A stretch of DNA of 39,514 bases from Comamonadaceae bacterium (GTDB taxonomy: Bacteria; Pseudomonadota; Gammaproteobacteria; Burkholderiales; Burkholderiaceae_C), in NCBI GenBank assembly GCA_027486755.1, contig JAIXOM010000051.1, positions 1-39,514 on the forward strand, read 5' to 3'. The notes beneath the pieces are model-generated. The model was not told where the DNA came from. It saw only the letters and a list, made by a program, of their open reading frames with translations, and made no database searches. The position numbers and the translations under genes are program-made. This document shows, one piece after another, positions 17,325 to 24,724 of the stretch. Position 1 is the stretch's first letter, and every line of letters starts with the position of its first letter.

Positions 17325-17687
17325 ACCGGACTTCGCCCTTTGAATCAAAGCGGCCAAACCCGGTGCCATTGGCATTTTCTTGACCGGGCTGACATTGGCA
17401 CCGCCAGTATTGCCTTGAGGTACCAAGCCGAATACGGTTTTAGTCGCAGCTCCAATAATGCGAAAAATTTGACCTAATGCTTCTCGGGCTGAACCGTTAC
17501 GAATAGCCCATAAGAGCATCAACGCATGAACCTTGACGTGCCAATAGGTTGACACCTGTCCAAGCACATGCGCCCGTTCCAAATGGTTAAATTCTTAATG
17601 AGGATCGCCGGCTGATCTTGCCTGCTTGGCGTTCTCCAGCTCAAGCTCAACGAAGGGAGCTATTCGCCTTGTAAAAGTACGTTGCAT
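17319..17687 (-). pseudogene. DUF3703 gene with in-frame TAA at codon 31
   Basis: From the ATG at 17687 (GGAG 8 bases upstream) the frame reads MQRTFTRRIAPFVELELE...GDPH, then TAA (17597-17595), then EFNHLERAHVLGQVST through GNTGGANVSPVKKMPM to the end. The part after the stop matches the DUF3703 family, and the N-terminal part fits its usual beginning, so a single nonsense codon splits an otherwise complete gene of 122 codons. A short product could start at an internal TTG at 17582. It sits as a gene cassette: the start is about 20 bases from one attC boundary and the stop is inside the next attC. DUF3703 function is unknown. Confidence 0.8.
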
Positions 17688-17704
17688 GAAGATCTCCACG
17701 TAGG

Positions 17705-17834
17705 GGTAGAACGTTCGAGGCAACCGGCCCGGGGAGGCGGGCGGCGGAAGGCTGGCGCGCGACAGTGGGGAAGGCGTCGCACACCAGGCCTACGCCGTCT
17801 GCCGTAGTGAGTCAGCTTGAGCGAGGGGTTAGGC
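17705..17834 (-). mobile_element. Integron attC site of the brnTA cassette
   Basis: Minus-strand reading starts GCCTAACCCCTCGCTCAAGC, a classic attC left end, and the brnA stop TAA is contained in it. It ends near GAACGTTCTACC, where GTT is kept and the next bases belong to the following cassette. Between are long GC-rich inverted arms, giving an approximately 130-base site. Translation of such sites yields the PSLKLTHYGRR-type peptides often annotated wrongly as proteins in beta- and gammaproteobacteria. Confidence 0.7.
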
Positions 17835-18053
17835 AGCACTCGGCCACTTGATTTCGATCTTGCGATTCTGCGCAAGGCAGTCTCTGAGGTAGAGATTGAT
17901 CAGGCTCTGGTACGGGACTCCAGCCTCATTGGCCATGCTCTTGAAGTACTCAACGACATCCTCGGAAAGACGCATGGTCACCGACTTCTTGAGCTTTGAC
18001 GCATACGGATTGCGACGTGCCTTCATCTTTGACAGATCGTATTCAGCCTTCAT
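17829..18053 (-). CDS. brnA: BrnA-type antitoxin
   Basis: 74 residues starting MKAEYDLSKMKARRNPY, followed by a ribbon-helix-helix segment (KKSVTMRLSEDVVEYFKSMANEAGVPYQSLINLYLRDCL). This matches BrnA antitoxins, which bind BrnT and repress the operon. The start follows the brnT stop by one base (TGA A ATG), with GGGGTG upstream, so translation is coupled. The stop lies in the attC core, marking this as a cassette gene pair. Confidence 0.9.
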   Translation of the reverse strand: MKAEYDLSKMKARRNPYASKLKKSVTMRLSEDVVEYFKSMANEAGVPYQSLINLYLRDCLAQNRKIEIKWPSAA

Positions 18054-18054
18054 T

Positions 18055-18333
18055 TCATTCACCCCGGTAGTACTGTGCTTCGTTCTCCGTCGCCTTTCGC
18101 GCCGAGATGATGCGGATGACATCTCCGTCTTCCATCTCGCAGTGGCAGACCAGGAGAAGCCTGGCGTCCGAGCTCATGCCCAATAGAAGGAAACGATCCT
18201 CTTCGATAGAGTGCTCTTCATCGAAGAACTGAACAGCGAAGTCGTCATAGAAAGCGGTCTTTGCCACCTCGAAGGTGACCTTGTGCTTCTTGGCGTTTGA
18301 CGCTGCCTTGACGGCATCCCACTCGAATCGCAT
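18055..18333 (-). CDS. brnT: BrnT-family ribonuclease toxin
   Basis: 92 residues with the BrnT pattern: MRFEWDAVKAASNAKKHKVTFEVA at the N-terminus, FFDEEHSIEEDRFLLLGMS in the middle and RIISARKATENEAQYYRGE at the end. The family is a RelE-fold ribonuclease that blocks translation. It is the first gene of the pair. No Shine-Dalgarno is evident; the region just upstream is filled by a palindrome, so expression is probably controlled there. Confidence 0.92.
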   Translation of the reverse strand: MRFEWDAVKAASNAKKHKVTFEVAKTAFYDDFAVQFFDEEHSIEEDRFLLLGMSSDARLLLVCHCEMEDGDVIRIISARKATENEAQYYRGE

Positions 18334-18334
18334 G

Positions 18335-18347
18335 CATACATTGTATG
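18335..18347 (-). promoter_or_regulatory. Palindromic operator at the brnT start
   Basis: CATACA-T-TGTATG is a perfect 6-bp inverted repeat with a one-base centre, ending one base before the brnT start codon. The minus strand reads TACAAT inside it, which could be a -10 element. BrnA-BrnT autorepression is known for the family; the site assignment is inferred. Confidence 0.55.
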
Positions 18348-18362
18348 GAAGAATTGGCGGAG

Positions 18363-18427
18363 GCTGACCCTGACCCCGAATCAGTACCGCTCAGAAGTTA
18401 GATTTTCCGGCTGCTGACCCTGACCCC
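18363..18427. repeat. Direct repeat pair around the truncated antitoxin end
   Basis: The 15-mer GCTGACCCTGACCCC occurs at 18363-18377 and 18413-18427, exactly 50 bp apart. The second copy lies within the last codons of the addiction-module gene. Similar GGGGTCAG motifs flank repeats and small transposable units in proteobacteria, but no transposase is here. Confidence 0.65.
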
Positions 18428-18587
18428 GGCGGTAAGCCGTCAGGCGGGACTGCGCCTCTTGCGCCCATTGGGCATCCAAGGAACTGTCTCGCTCATCCAG
18501 GGTGTCCAGAATTTGATCGACCAAAGCCATGCGCTCTTCAGGGAGCAATTGCAAAGCTTGATCGCAAAATTGCTTGGCTGTTTGCAT
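18381..18587 (-). CDS. Addiction-module antitoxin component (TIGR02574-like), C-terminus replaced
   Basis: 68 residues from the Met with GGAG 8 bases upstream. MQTAKQFCDQALQLLPEERMALVDQILDTLD and DAQWAQEAQSRLTAYRRG match the short antitoxin family. The usual last residues after AYRxG are missing; the end reads through the CCTGACCCC repeat (GQGQQPENLTSERY), so it is probably broken. No ParE/RelE-type toxin follows it. Likely non-functional. Confidence 0.7.
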   Translation of the reverse strand: MQTAKQFCDQALQLLPEERMALVDQILDTLDERDSSLDAQWAQEAQSRLTAYRRGQGQQPENLTSERY

Positions 18588-18808
18588 GAGGAACTCCAAG
18601 CGCCAATGGTTGGTGTGGTGGACTGTGAATGTCGCGGCTGCTGATGTGGCCCTGCGTTGCAAGGTCATCACCGAAAGTTAGGTTTAGCGAGGATCTGCGC
18701 TTGAGGACATCCAGGATTTTTAAAACAATGGCTCATTGCAGACGCACCGTGCACGCAGGGCACGCACTGGCGCCTGCGCCTGCCGCCATCGTTCATGCTG
18801 AATCCAAG

Positions 18809-18830
18809 GAAAACGGCCCCGAAGGGCCGT
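18809..18830 (-). terminator. acnB terminator
   Basis: On the minus strand ACGGCCC-TTCG-GGGCCGTTTT forms a 7-bp stem with tetraloop and T-run, about 25 bases after the acnB stop. It is the natural end of the leftward mdh-acnB transcript. Confidence 0.85.
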
Positions 18831-18854
18831 GTCCTTGGCTCAGCGATCCCGTGT

Positions 18855-21455
18855 TCAGGCCGCCGTTTCCTTCGCGTTCTCCACGTACTCCTCGATCTGG
18901 TCGAAGTTCATGTACTTGTAGATGTTGGCCGAATCTTTGCTGAGCACGCCCACGGCCTCCATGTACTCGGCCACCGTCGGGATGCGGCCGAGCTTGGAGC
19001 ACACTGCCGCCAATTCGGCGCTGACCAGGAACACATTGGTGTTCTTGCCCAGGCGGTTGGGGAAGTTGCGGGTGCTGGTGGAGACCACCGTGGCGCCTTC
19101 GCGCACCTGGGCTTGGTTGCCCATGCACAGCGAGCAGCCCGGCATTTCGGTGCGGGCACCGGCCGAGCCGAAGGTGGCGTAGTGGCCTTCTTTGATGAGC
19201 TCGCTCTCGTCCATTTTGGTGGCCGGGGCGACCCAGAGCTTGACCGGGATGTCGCGCTGGGTGCCCAGCACCTTGGCGGCGGCGCGGAAGTGGCCGATGT
19301 TGGTCATGCAACTGCCGATGAAGGCCTCGTCAATCTTGGTGCCAGACACGTCACTCAAGAACTTGGCGTCGTCCGGATCGTTGGGGCAGCAGACGATGGG
19401 CTCCTTGATGTCGGCCAGATCAATCTCGATGACCGCGGCGTACTCGGCGTCCTTGTCGGCTTCGAGCAAGTCGGGCTTGGCCAGCCAGGCTTCGACCTTC
19501 TCGATGCGGCGGGCCAGGGTCTTGGCGTCGGCATAGCCGTCGGCAATCATGTTCTTCATGAGCACGACGTTGGACTTGAGGTACTCCTGCACCGGCTCTT
19601 TGTTGAGCTTGATGGTGCAGCCAGCGGCTGAGCGCTCGGCCGAGGCGTCTGACAGCTCAAACGCTTGCTCGACCTTGAGGTCGGGCAGGCCTTCGATCTC
19701 CAGGATGCGGCCCGAGAAAACGTTCTTCTTGCCGGCCTTGGCCACGGTCAAAAGCCCAGCCTTGATGGCGTACAGCGGAATGGCATGCACCAGGTCGCGC
19801 AGGGTCACGCCCGGCTGCATCTGGCCCTTGAAGCGCACCAGCACCGACTCGGGCATGTCCAGCGGCATCACGCCGGTGGCTGCACCAAAAGCGACCAGAC
19901 CAGAGCCTGCGGGAAAGGAAATGCCGATGGGAAAGCGGGTGTGCGAGTCACCGCCGGTGCCCACGGTGTCGGGCAGCAGCAGGCGGTTGAGCCAGGAGTG
20001 AATTACGCCGTCGCCCGGGCGCAGGGACACACCGCCGCGGCTGCTGATGAACTTGGGCAGTTCGCGGTGGGTCTTCACGTCGACCGGCTTGGGGTAGGCG
20101 GCGGTGTGGCAGAAGGACTGCATCACCAGGTCGGCGCTAAAGCCCAGGCAGGCCAGGTCTTTGAGCTCGTCACGGGTCATGGGGCCGGTGGTGTCTTGCG
20201 AGCCCACGGTGGTCATGCGCGGCTCGCAGTAGGTACCAGGGCGCACGCCCTGCCCTTCAGGCAGTCCCACGGCGCGGCCGACCATTTTTTGCGCCAGCGT
20301 AAAGCCAGCCTGGGTGGCGGTGGGCACGCTGGGCAGGCGAAACAGGGTGGAGGCGGGCAGGCCCAGGAACTCGCGGGCCTTGGCCGTCAAGGCGCGGCCA
20401 ATGATGAGGTTGATGCGGCCGCCAGCGCGCACTTCGTCAAACAGCACATCGCTCTTGAGCTTGAACTCGGCCACGGTCTGGCCGTTCTTGACCAGCTTGC
20501 CTTCGTAAGGCAGCACGTCGATCACGTCGCCCATTTCCAGCTTGCTCACATCCACTTCAATGGGGAGCGAGCCGGAGTCTTCCTGGGTGTTGAAGAAGAT
20601 GGGGGCGATCTTGCCGCCCAGGGTCACGCCACCAAAGCGCTTGTTGGGCACAAAGGGAATGTCTTGGCCGGTGGCCCAGATCACCGAGTTGGTGGCCGAC
20701 TTGCGGCTTGAACCCGTGCCGACCACGTCGCCCACATAGGCGACGAGATGCCCTTTTTTCTTGAGGTCCTCGATGAACTGCATCGGACCACGCTTGCCGT
20801 CTTCCTCAGGCTTGAAGGCTGCATCCGGGCGGGTGTTCTTGAGCATCGCCAGGTAGTGCATGGGAATGTCCGGGCGGGTGGTGGCGTCGGGCGCTGGCGA
20901 GAGGTCGTCGGTGTTGGTCTCGCCGGGCACCTTGAACACGGTGACGGTGATTTTTTGCTCGACCTCGGGGCGGCTGGTGAACCACTCGGCGTTGGCCCAG
21001 CTCTGCATCACGTCCTTGGCCACGGCGTTGCCGGCCTTGGCTTTGTCGGCCACGTCGTTGAAGAAGTCGAACATCAAGAGCGTCTTTTTGAGCGCAGCGC
21101 CGGCGACCTGGGCCACCTCAGCGTCGTCGAGCAGCTCGATGAGCGGATGCACGTTGTAGCCGCCCACCATGGTGCCCAAGAGCTCAGTGGCTTTGGCCTT
21201 GGAGACCAGACCCACCGCAATGTCGCCATGGGCCACCGCAGCCAGGAAGCTGGCCTTGACCTTGGCGGCATCGTCCACGCCCGGGGGCACGCGGTGGGTG
21301 ATGAGGTCCATGAGGAACTCGCCCTCGCCTGCGGGTGGGCTCTTGAGCAGCTCAATGACCTCGGCCACCTGCTTGGCCGACAGAGGTAGCGGGGGAATGC
21401 CCAAGGCGGCGCGCTCTGCCACATGCGCACGGTAGGTCTGCAAAAAGTCGCTCAT
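18855..21455 (-). CDS. acnB: Aconitate hydratase B
   Basis: 866 residues, typical AcnB length. The start ([22 protein letters not shown]) is fixed by AGGAGA 7 bases upstream and by similarity to E. coli AcnB. The HEAT-like N-terminal domain, the swivel domain ([11 protein letters not shown]) and the cluster-binding part are all present. Cysteines for the 4Fe-4S cluster are seen in [10 protein letters not shown] and MPGCSLCMG. It interconverts citrate and isocitrate in the TCA cycle and, without cluster, can bind mRNA. It is the last gene of the leftward group after mdh and the lyase-like gene. A decayed copy of its last 138 coding bases is found 3.4 kb away. Confidence 0.97.
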   Translation of the reverse strand: MSDFLQTYRAHVAERAALGIPPLPLSAKQVAEVIELLKSPPAGEGEFLMDLITHRVPPGVDDAAKVKASFLAAVAHGDIAVGLVSKAKATELLGTMVGGYNVHPLIELLDDAEVAQVAGAALKKTLLMFDFFNDVADKAKAGNAVAKDVMQSWANAEWFTSRPEVEQKITVTVFKVPGETNTDDLSPAPDATTRPDIPMHYLAMLKNTRPDAAFKPEEDGKRGPMQFIEDLKKKGHLVAYVGDVVGTGSSRKSATNSVIWATGQDIPFVPNKRFGGVTLGGKIAPIFFNTQEDSGSLPIEVDVSKLEMGDVIDVLPYEGKLVKNGQTVAEFKLKSDVLFDEVRAGGRINLIIGRALTAKAREFLGLPASTLFRLPSVPTATQAGFTLAQKMVGRAVGLPEGQGVRPGTYCEPRMTTVGSQDTTGPMTRDELKDLACLGFSADLVMQSFCHTAAYPKPVDVKTHRELPKFISSRGGVSLRPGDGVIHSWLNRLLLPDTVGTGGDSHTRFPIGISFPAGSGLVAFGAATGVMPLDMPESVLVRFKGQMQPGVTLRDLVHAIPLYAIKAGLLTVAKAGKKNVFSGRILEIEGLPDLKVEQAFELSDASAERSAAGCTIKLNKEPVQEYLKSNVVLMKNMIADGYADAKTLARRIEKVEAWLAKPDLLEADKDAEYAAVIEIDLADIKEPIVCCPNDPDDAKFLSDVSGTKIDEAFIGSCMTNIGHFRAAAKVLGTQRDIPVKLWVAPATKMDESELIKEGHYATFGSAGARTEMPGCSLCMGNQAQVREGATVVSTSTRNFPNRLGKNTNVFLVSAELAAVCSKLGRIPTVAEYMEAVGVLSKDSANIYKYMNFDQIEEYVENAKETAA

Positions 21456-21490
21456 GATCTTCTCCTGAAAAAAGTCTAAATGCCCTGCTT

Positions 21491-21503
21491 GCTTATAAAA
21501 GGC
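21491..21503 (-). promoter_or_regulatory. Palindrome-like site before acnB
   Basis: GCTTATAAAAGGC resembles the CTTATATAAG core at the GntR promoter with one base changed in the centre (CTTATAaAAG). It lies 36 bases upstream of the acnB start. A second target of the same GntR regulator is inferred. Confidence 0.35.
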
Positions 21504-21508
21504 TCTGC

Positions 21509-22492
21509 TCACTCAAACCAAATGCGAGCGGCCTGCGGTAATTGGGCGCCCGTGCGGTGGCCGCGCTCGAGCAACTGCCAGTAATAGCGGTAACTGGCCC
21601 GGTCATGCAGCACACCCTGGTGGCTGATCGGCGCCCATTCAGCGGCCTGCGCGGCCTCAATGATGACCGTAGCCGCCTCGAGCTCGGCCGCCTGCGGCGC
21701 AAAGGCCGCCAGAATGGGACGGATCTGGTTCGGGTGGATGCTCCACATTCGGGTGTAGCCCAGCTCCTGCGCAGCCCGCTCAGCCGCGCGCTGCACGGCA
21801 GCGCCGTCGTTGAACTCGGTCACCACGCAGTGCGAGGGCACCTTGCCGTAGGCATGGCAGGCGCTGGCAATTTCCAGCTTGGCGCGCAGCACCAGCGGAT
21901 GGGCGAATTGCCCGCTCGAGCCCATGGCCTTGGAGCCGATGGCGCCGTTGTGGCTGGAGACAAAGTCCATCAGGCCGAAGCTGATGGACTGCAGGCGCGG
22001 GTGCGAGGCAATGTCATACGCATGGTGCACCGCCCGCGCCGACTCCAGCAGCACATGAATCGGCAGCTTGGCAGCGGCACCGCCCAAAGCGTTGAGCACC
22101 TGATCGACCGCCTGCACATCGGCCAGCGACTCGACCTTAGGGATCATCAGATGGCTCAGCCGATGGCCAGCGCCCCCCGCGATGATGCGCAGATCTTCAG
22201 CAAAGCTGCGGTGATCGACCGGGTGTATGCGAGCGGCCACCCGCGCCCCGGCGTGGCTGCCCAAGGCGAGCTCTGCCACCAGGGCCGCATGCTCGGCCTC
22301 GCCGCCGACCGGCGCGCCGTCTTCGCAGTCCAGCGTGACGTCGAACACGCAAGCGCCGAACTCTTGGGCCATCTCGGCCTGCAGCTGCAGGCTTTTGCGC
22401 ATGCGCGCCTCGACACCGCTGTAATGGTCGCAAACCGGCAGGACGCCGGCCGCGGCCTGCGCATCGAGCAAAACCTCGCGCGGGTGCGTCAT
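21509..22492 (-). CDS. HpcH/HpaI-family CoA ester lyase (CitE-like)
   Basis: 327 residues. The citrate-lyase-beta-like TIM barrel is recognised by [12 protein letters not shown] (acidic metal/acid pair), [55 protein letters not shown] and [12 protein letters not shown]. Family members cleave malyl-CoA, citramalyl-CoA or related thioesters. Its place between mdh and acnB is common in Burkholderiales and suggests C4-acid metabolism. It begins 54 bases after the mdh stop and precedes acnB by about 50 bases. Exact substrate unknown. Confidence 0.88.
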   Translation of the reverse strand: MTHPREVLLDAQAAAGVLPVCDHYSGVEARMRKSLQLQAEMAQEFGACVFDVTLDCEDGAPVGGEAEHAALVAELALGSHAGARVAARIHPVDHRSFAEDLRIIAGGAGHRLSHLMIPKVESLADVQAVDQVLNALGGAAAKLPIHVLLESARAVHHAYDIASHPRLQSISFGLMDFVSSHNGAIGSKAMGSSGQFAHPLVLRAKLEIASACHAYGKVPSHCVVTEFNDGAAVQRAAERAAQELGYTRMWSIHPNQIRPILAAFAPQAAELEAATVIIEAAQAAEWAPISHQGVLHDRASYRYYWQLLERGHRTGAQLPQAARIWFE

Positions 22493-22546
22493 GCCAGCGG
22501 GCCGCTGCGTTGGAACGGTATGGGCTTCAAGTGCGCTGCGCCAGGC

Positions 22547-23530
22547 TCAAAGCAGATGGGCCACACCGGCCTGCTCGTCGGTCAGCTCCTTGAGCGTCTT
22601 GTCGATGCAGGTCTGGCTGAAGGCGTCAATCGGCAAGCCCTCGACCACCTGGTACTCCCCGTTTTGGCAGGTGACCGGAAAGCCGAACATCACCTCCTTG
22701 GGGATGCCGTACAAGCCTTGCGAAGGCACGCCCATGGTGACCCAGGCGCCGTTGGTGCCCAAGGCCCAATCACGCATGTGGTCGATGGCCGCATTGGCCG
22801 CCGAAGCCGCCGACGACAGACCGCGCGCTTCGATGATGGCCGCGCCGCGCTTGCCCACGGTGGGCAGGAAGACGTTGGCGTTCCAGTCCTGGTCGTTGAT
22901 CATGTCCTTGACCGACTGCCCGCCGATGGTGGCGAAGCGGTAATCGGCGTACATGGTGGGCGAGTGGTTGCCCCAGACGCACAGCTTTTGAATGTCGGCC
23001 ACGGCCTTGCCGGTCTTGGCGGCAATCTGGCTGAGCGCGCGGTTGTGGTCCAGGCGCAGCATGGCGGTGAAGTTCTTGGCCGGCAGATCGGGGGCCGACT
23101 TCATGGCGATGTAGGCGTTGGTGTTCGCGGGGTTGCCCACCACCAGCACCTTGACATTGCGCGAGGCCACGGCGTTGAGGGCCTTGCCCTGGGCCGTGAA
23201 GATGGCGCCGTTGATAGACAGCAGTTCGGCGCGCTCCATGCCCGGACCGCGGGGGCGCGAGCCCACCAGCAAAGCGTAATCGGTATCTTTGAAGGCGCTC
23301 ATGGGGTCGCTGTGGGCCTGCATGCCAGCCAGCAGCGGGAAGGCGCAGTCTTCGAGCTCCATCATCACGCCCTTGAGCGCTTTTTGGGCCTTCTCGTCCG
23401 GGATTTCCAGCAGTTGCAGGATGACCGGCTGGTCCTTGCCCAGCATCTCGCCTGAGGCGATGCGAAACAGCAGGGCGTAACCGATTTGACCAGCAGCGCC
23501 TGTAACGGCAACTCGGACGGGCTTTTTCAT
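22547..23530 (-). CDS. mdh: Malate dehydrogenase (NAD)
   Basis: 327 residues from the Met preceded by GGAG. The Rossmann motif [12 protein letters not shown] is at residues 10-22. The substrate loop reads [11 protein letters not shown], the NAD segment [10 protein letters not shown], and the catalytic His is His189 in [12 protein letters not shown]. This matches the dimeric MDH of the Thermus/cytosolic type used by Burkholderiales. It oxidises malate to oxaloacetate in the cytoplasm. First gene of the leftward mdh-lyase-acnB group and divergent from the GntR regulator. Confidence 0.97.
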   Translation of the reverse strand: MKKPVRVAVTGAAGQIGYALLFRIASGEMLGKDQPVILQLLEIPDEKAQKALKGVMMELEDCAFPLLAGMQAHSDPMSAFKDTDYALLVGSRPRGPGMERAELLSINGAIFTAQGKALNAVASRNVKVLVVGNPANTNAYIAMKSAPDLPAKNFTAMLRLDHNRALSQIAAKTGKAVADIQKLCVWGNHSPTMYADYRFATIGGQSVKDMINDQDWNANVFLPTVGKRGAAIIEARGLSSAASAANAAIDHMRDWALGTNGAWVTMGVPSQGLYGIPKEVMFGFPVTCQNGEYQVVEGLPIDAFSQTCIDKTLKELTDEQAGVAHLL

Positions 23531-23651
23531 GGGGAAGGCTCCAAGCAGGGTAAAGATGAGACTCAACAGCGCGACAAGAGCATAAAAGACAGCCCGAAAA
23601 CCGCGCGCGCGGTGGGCATTCTAGAGGGGAAAACCCGCAGCGGTCAAACCG

Positions 23652-23677
23652 TCTTATGTCTTATATAAGAGATATGA
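23652..23677. promoter_or_regulatory. GntR-type operator between mdh and the regulator gene
   Basis: A perfect 12-bp palindrome TCTTATATAAGA (23659-23670) sits 45 bases before the GntR start and about 130 before mdh. The flank repeats the half-site (TCTTATG just to the left; GATATGA to the right). GntR/HutC regulators commonly bind such AT-rich palindromes near their own promoter. Confidence 0.6.
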
Positions 23678-23714
23678 TTTCGGCACCAACCGCTCCACCA
23701 TTCCGCCCAAGCCC

Positions 23715-24497
23715 ATGGCGACACAAGCCCCAACCATTGATGAAGCGCAGCAAGCCGGCGAGGCCGCCAGCGCGCCAGCCTTTAGCCCGCTGTATCAGCA
23801 GATCAAATCGCTGATCCTGCAAAGCCTGCAGGCCGGCCACTGGAAACCGGGCGACCTGATTCCCAGTGAGATCGAGTTGGCTGCGCGCTTTCGCGTCAGC
23901 CAGGGCACGGTGCGCAAAGCCATCGATGAGCTGGCTGCAGAGCACCTGCTGGTGCGCCGCCAGGGGCGCGGCACCTTTGTGGCCACCCATGCCGAGCAGC
24001 ATGTCCAGTACCGGTTTTTGCGCCTGCTGCCTGACCATGGGGACGCGGACAGCGAAGGCCCGGCCCAGCGCAGCATCATCGACTGCAAGCGCCAAAGGGC
24101 CCCGGCCGATGTGGCGCGCACCCTGGGCCTGCGCACCGGCGATGCGGTGCTCCAGGTGCGGCGGGTGCTCGCCTTTCAGGGCGTGCCCACAATTTTGGAA
24201 GACCTGTGGCTGCCCGGCAGCGCCTTCAAAGGGCTGACCGCCGAGCGCCTGGCCAGCTACCAAGGCGCGATGTACGCCCTGTTCGAAACCGAATTCGGCG
24301 TGCGCATGGTGCGCGCGGACGAAAAGCTTAGAGCGGTGGCCGCCGACGAGCAGGCCGCCGAGCGGCTGCAGGTCCCCCCAGGCGCGCCGCTGCTGAGCGT
24401 GGAGCGGGTGGCCTACACCTACCAAGACGCCCCGATGGAGTTGCGGCGCGGCCTCTACCGCACCGACACCCACCACTACCGCAACAGCCTGAGCTGA
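23715..24497 (+). CDS. GntR/HutC-family transcription regulator (UTRA domain)
   Basis: 260 residues. The wHTH is at about 25-92 (PLYQQIKSLILQSLQAGHWKPGDLIPSEIELAARFRVSQGTVRKAIDEL... RQGRGTFVA). The UTRA effector domain (about 105-255) includes RRVLAFQGVPTILEDLWLPG and LLSVERVAYTYQDAPMELRRGLYRTD. It stands between the leftward mdh-acnB genes and the rightward sdh-gltA genes, so control of the TCA genes by a small organic acid is likely, but the effector is unknown. Confidence 0.9.
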   Translation: MATQAPTIDEAQQAGEAASAPAFSPLYQQIKSLILQSLQAGHWKPGDLIPSEIELAARFRVSQGTVRKAIDELAAEHLLVRRQGRGTFVATHAEQHVQYRFLRLLPDHGDADSEGPAQRSIIDCKRQRAPADVARTLGLRTGDAVLQVRRVLAFQGVPTILEDLWLPGSAFKGLTAERLASYQGAMYALFETEFGVRMVRADEKLRAVAADEQAAERLQVPPGAPLLSVERVAYTYQDAPMELRRGLYRTDTHHYRNSLS

Positions 24498-24508
24498 AAG
24501 CCCCAGGC

Positions 24509-24724
24509 ATGAAACCAAAAAGCAAATCCGTCTCAGGGACCAATGCCGGGCAGGACTTCAAGGGCAATAAATCCTTCTTACCGAGCAAGCTGTGCCTAAG
24601 CTGCGGCCGGCCCATGACCTGGCGCAAAAGCTGGGCCAAGAACTGGGACGAGGTGCGCTACTGCAGCCAAGCCTGCCGCCGCGCCGGCCCCAAAGATAAG
24701 TCCACAAGCGGCACCCAGCCATGA
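24509..24724 (+). CDS. DUF2256 zinc-finger-like protein
   Basis: 71 residues. The core CLSCGRPMTWRKSWAKNWDEVRYCSQACRR has the DUF2256 pattern of two CxxC-type pairs (Cys-Leu-Ser-Cys and Cys-Ser-Gln-Ala-Cys), suitable for binding one zinc ion. The N-terminus is basic. The stop overlaps the next start as ATGA, so it is co-translated with the photolyase. DUF2256 genes are frequently adjacent to this photolyase type. Role unknown. Confidence 0.9.
   Translation: MKPKSKSVSGTNAGQDFKGNKSFLPSKLCLSCGRPMTWRKSWAKNWDEVRYCSQACRRAGPKDKSTSGTQP

Noticed and set aside
17660..17875. 71-residue open frame on the minus strand reading LPNPSLKLTHYGRR
   Set aside because: It covers the brnTA attC site; this peptide pattern is a known false translation of attC repeats.
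21542..23455. 637-codon plus-strand frame opposite mdh and the CoA lyase
   Set aside because: It spans two real genes on the other strand and has no family motif.
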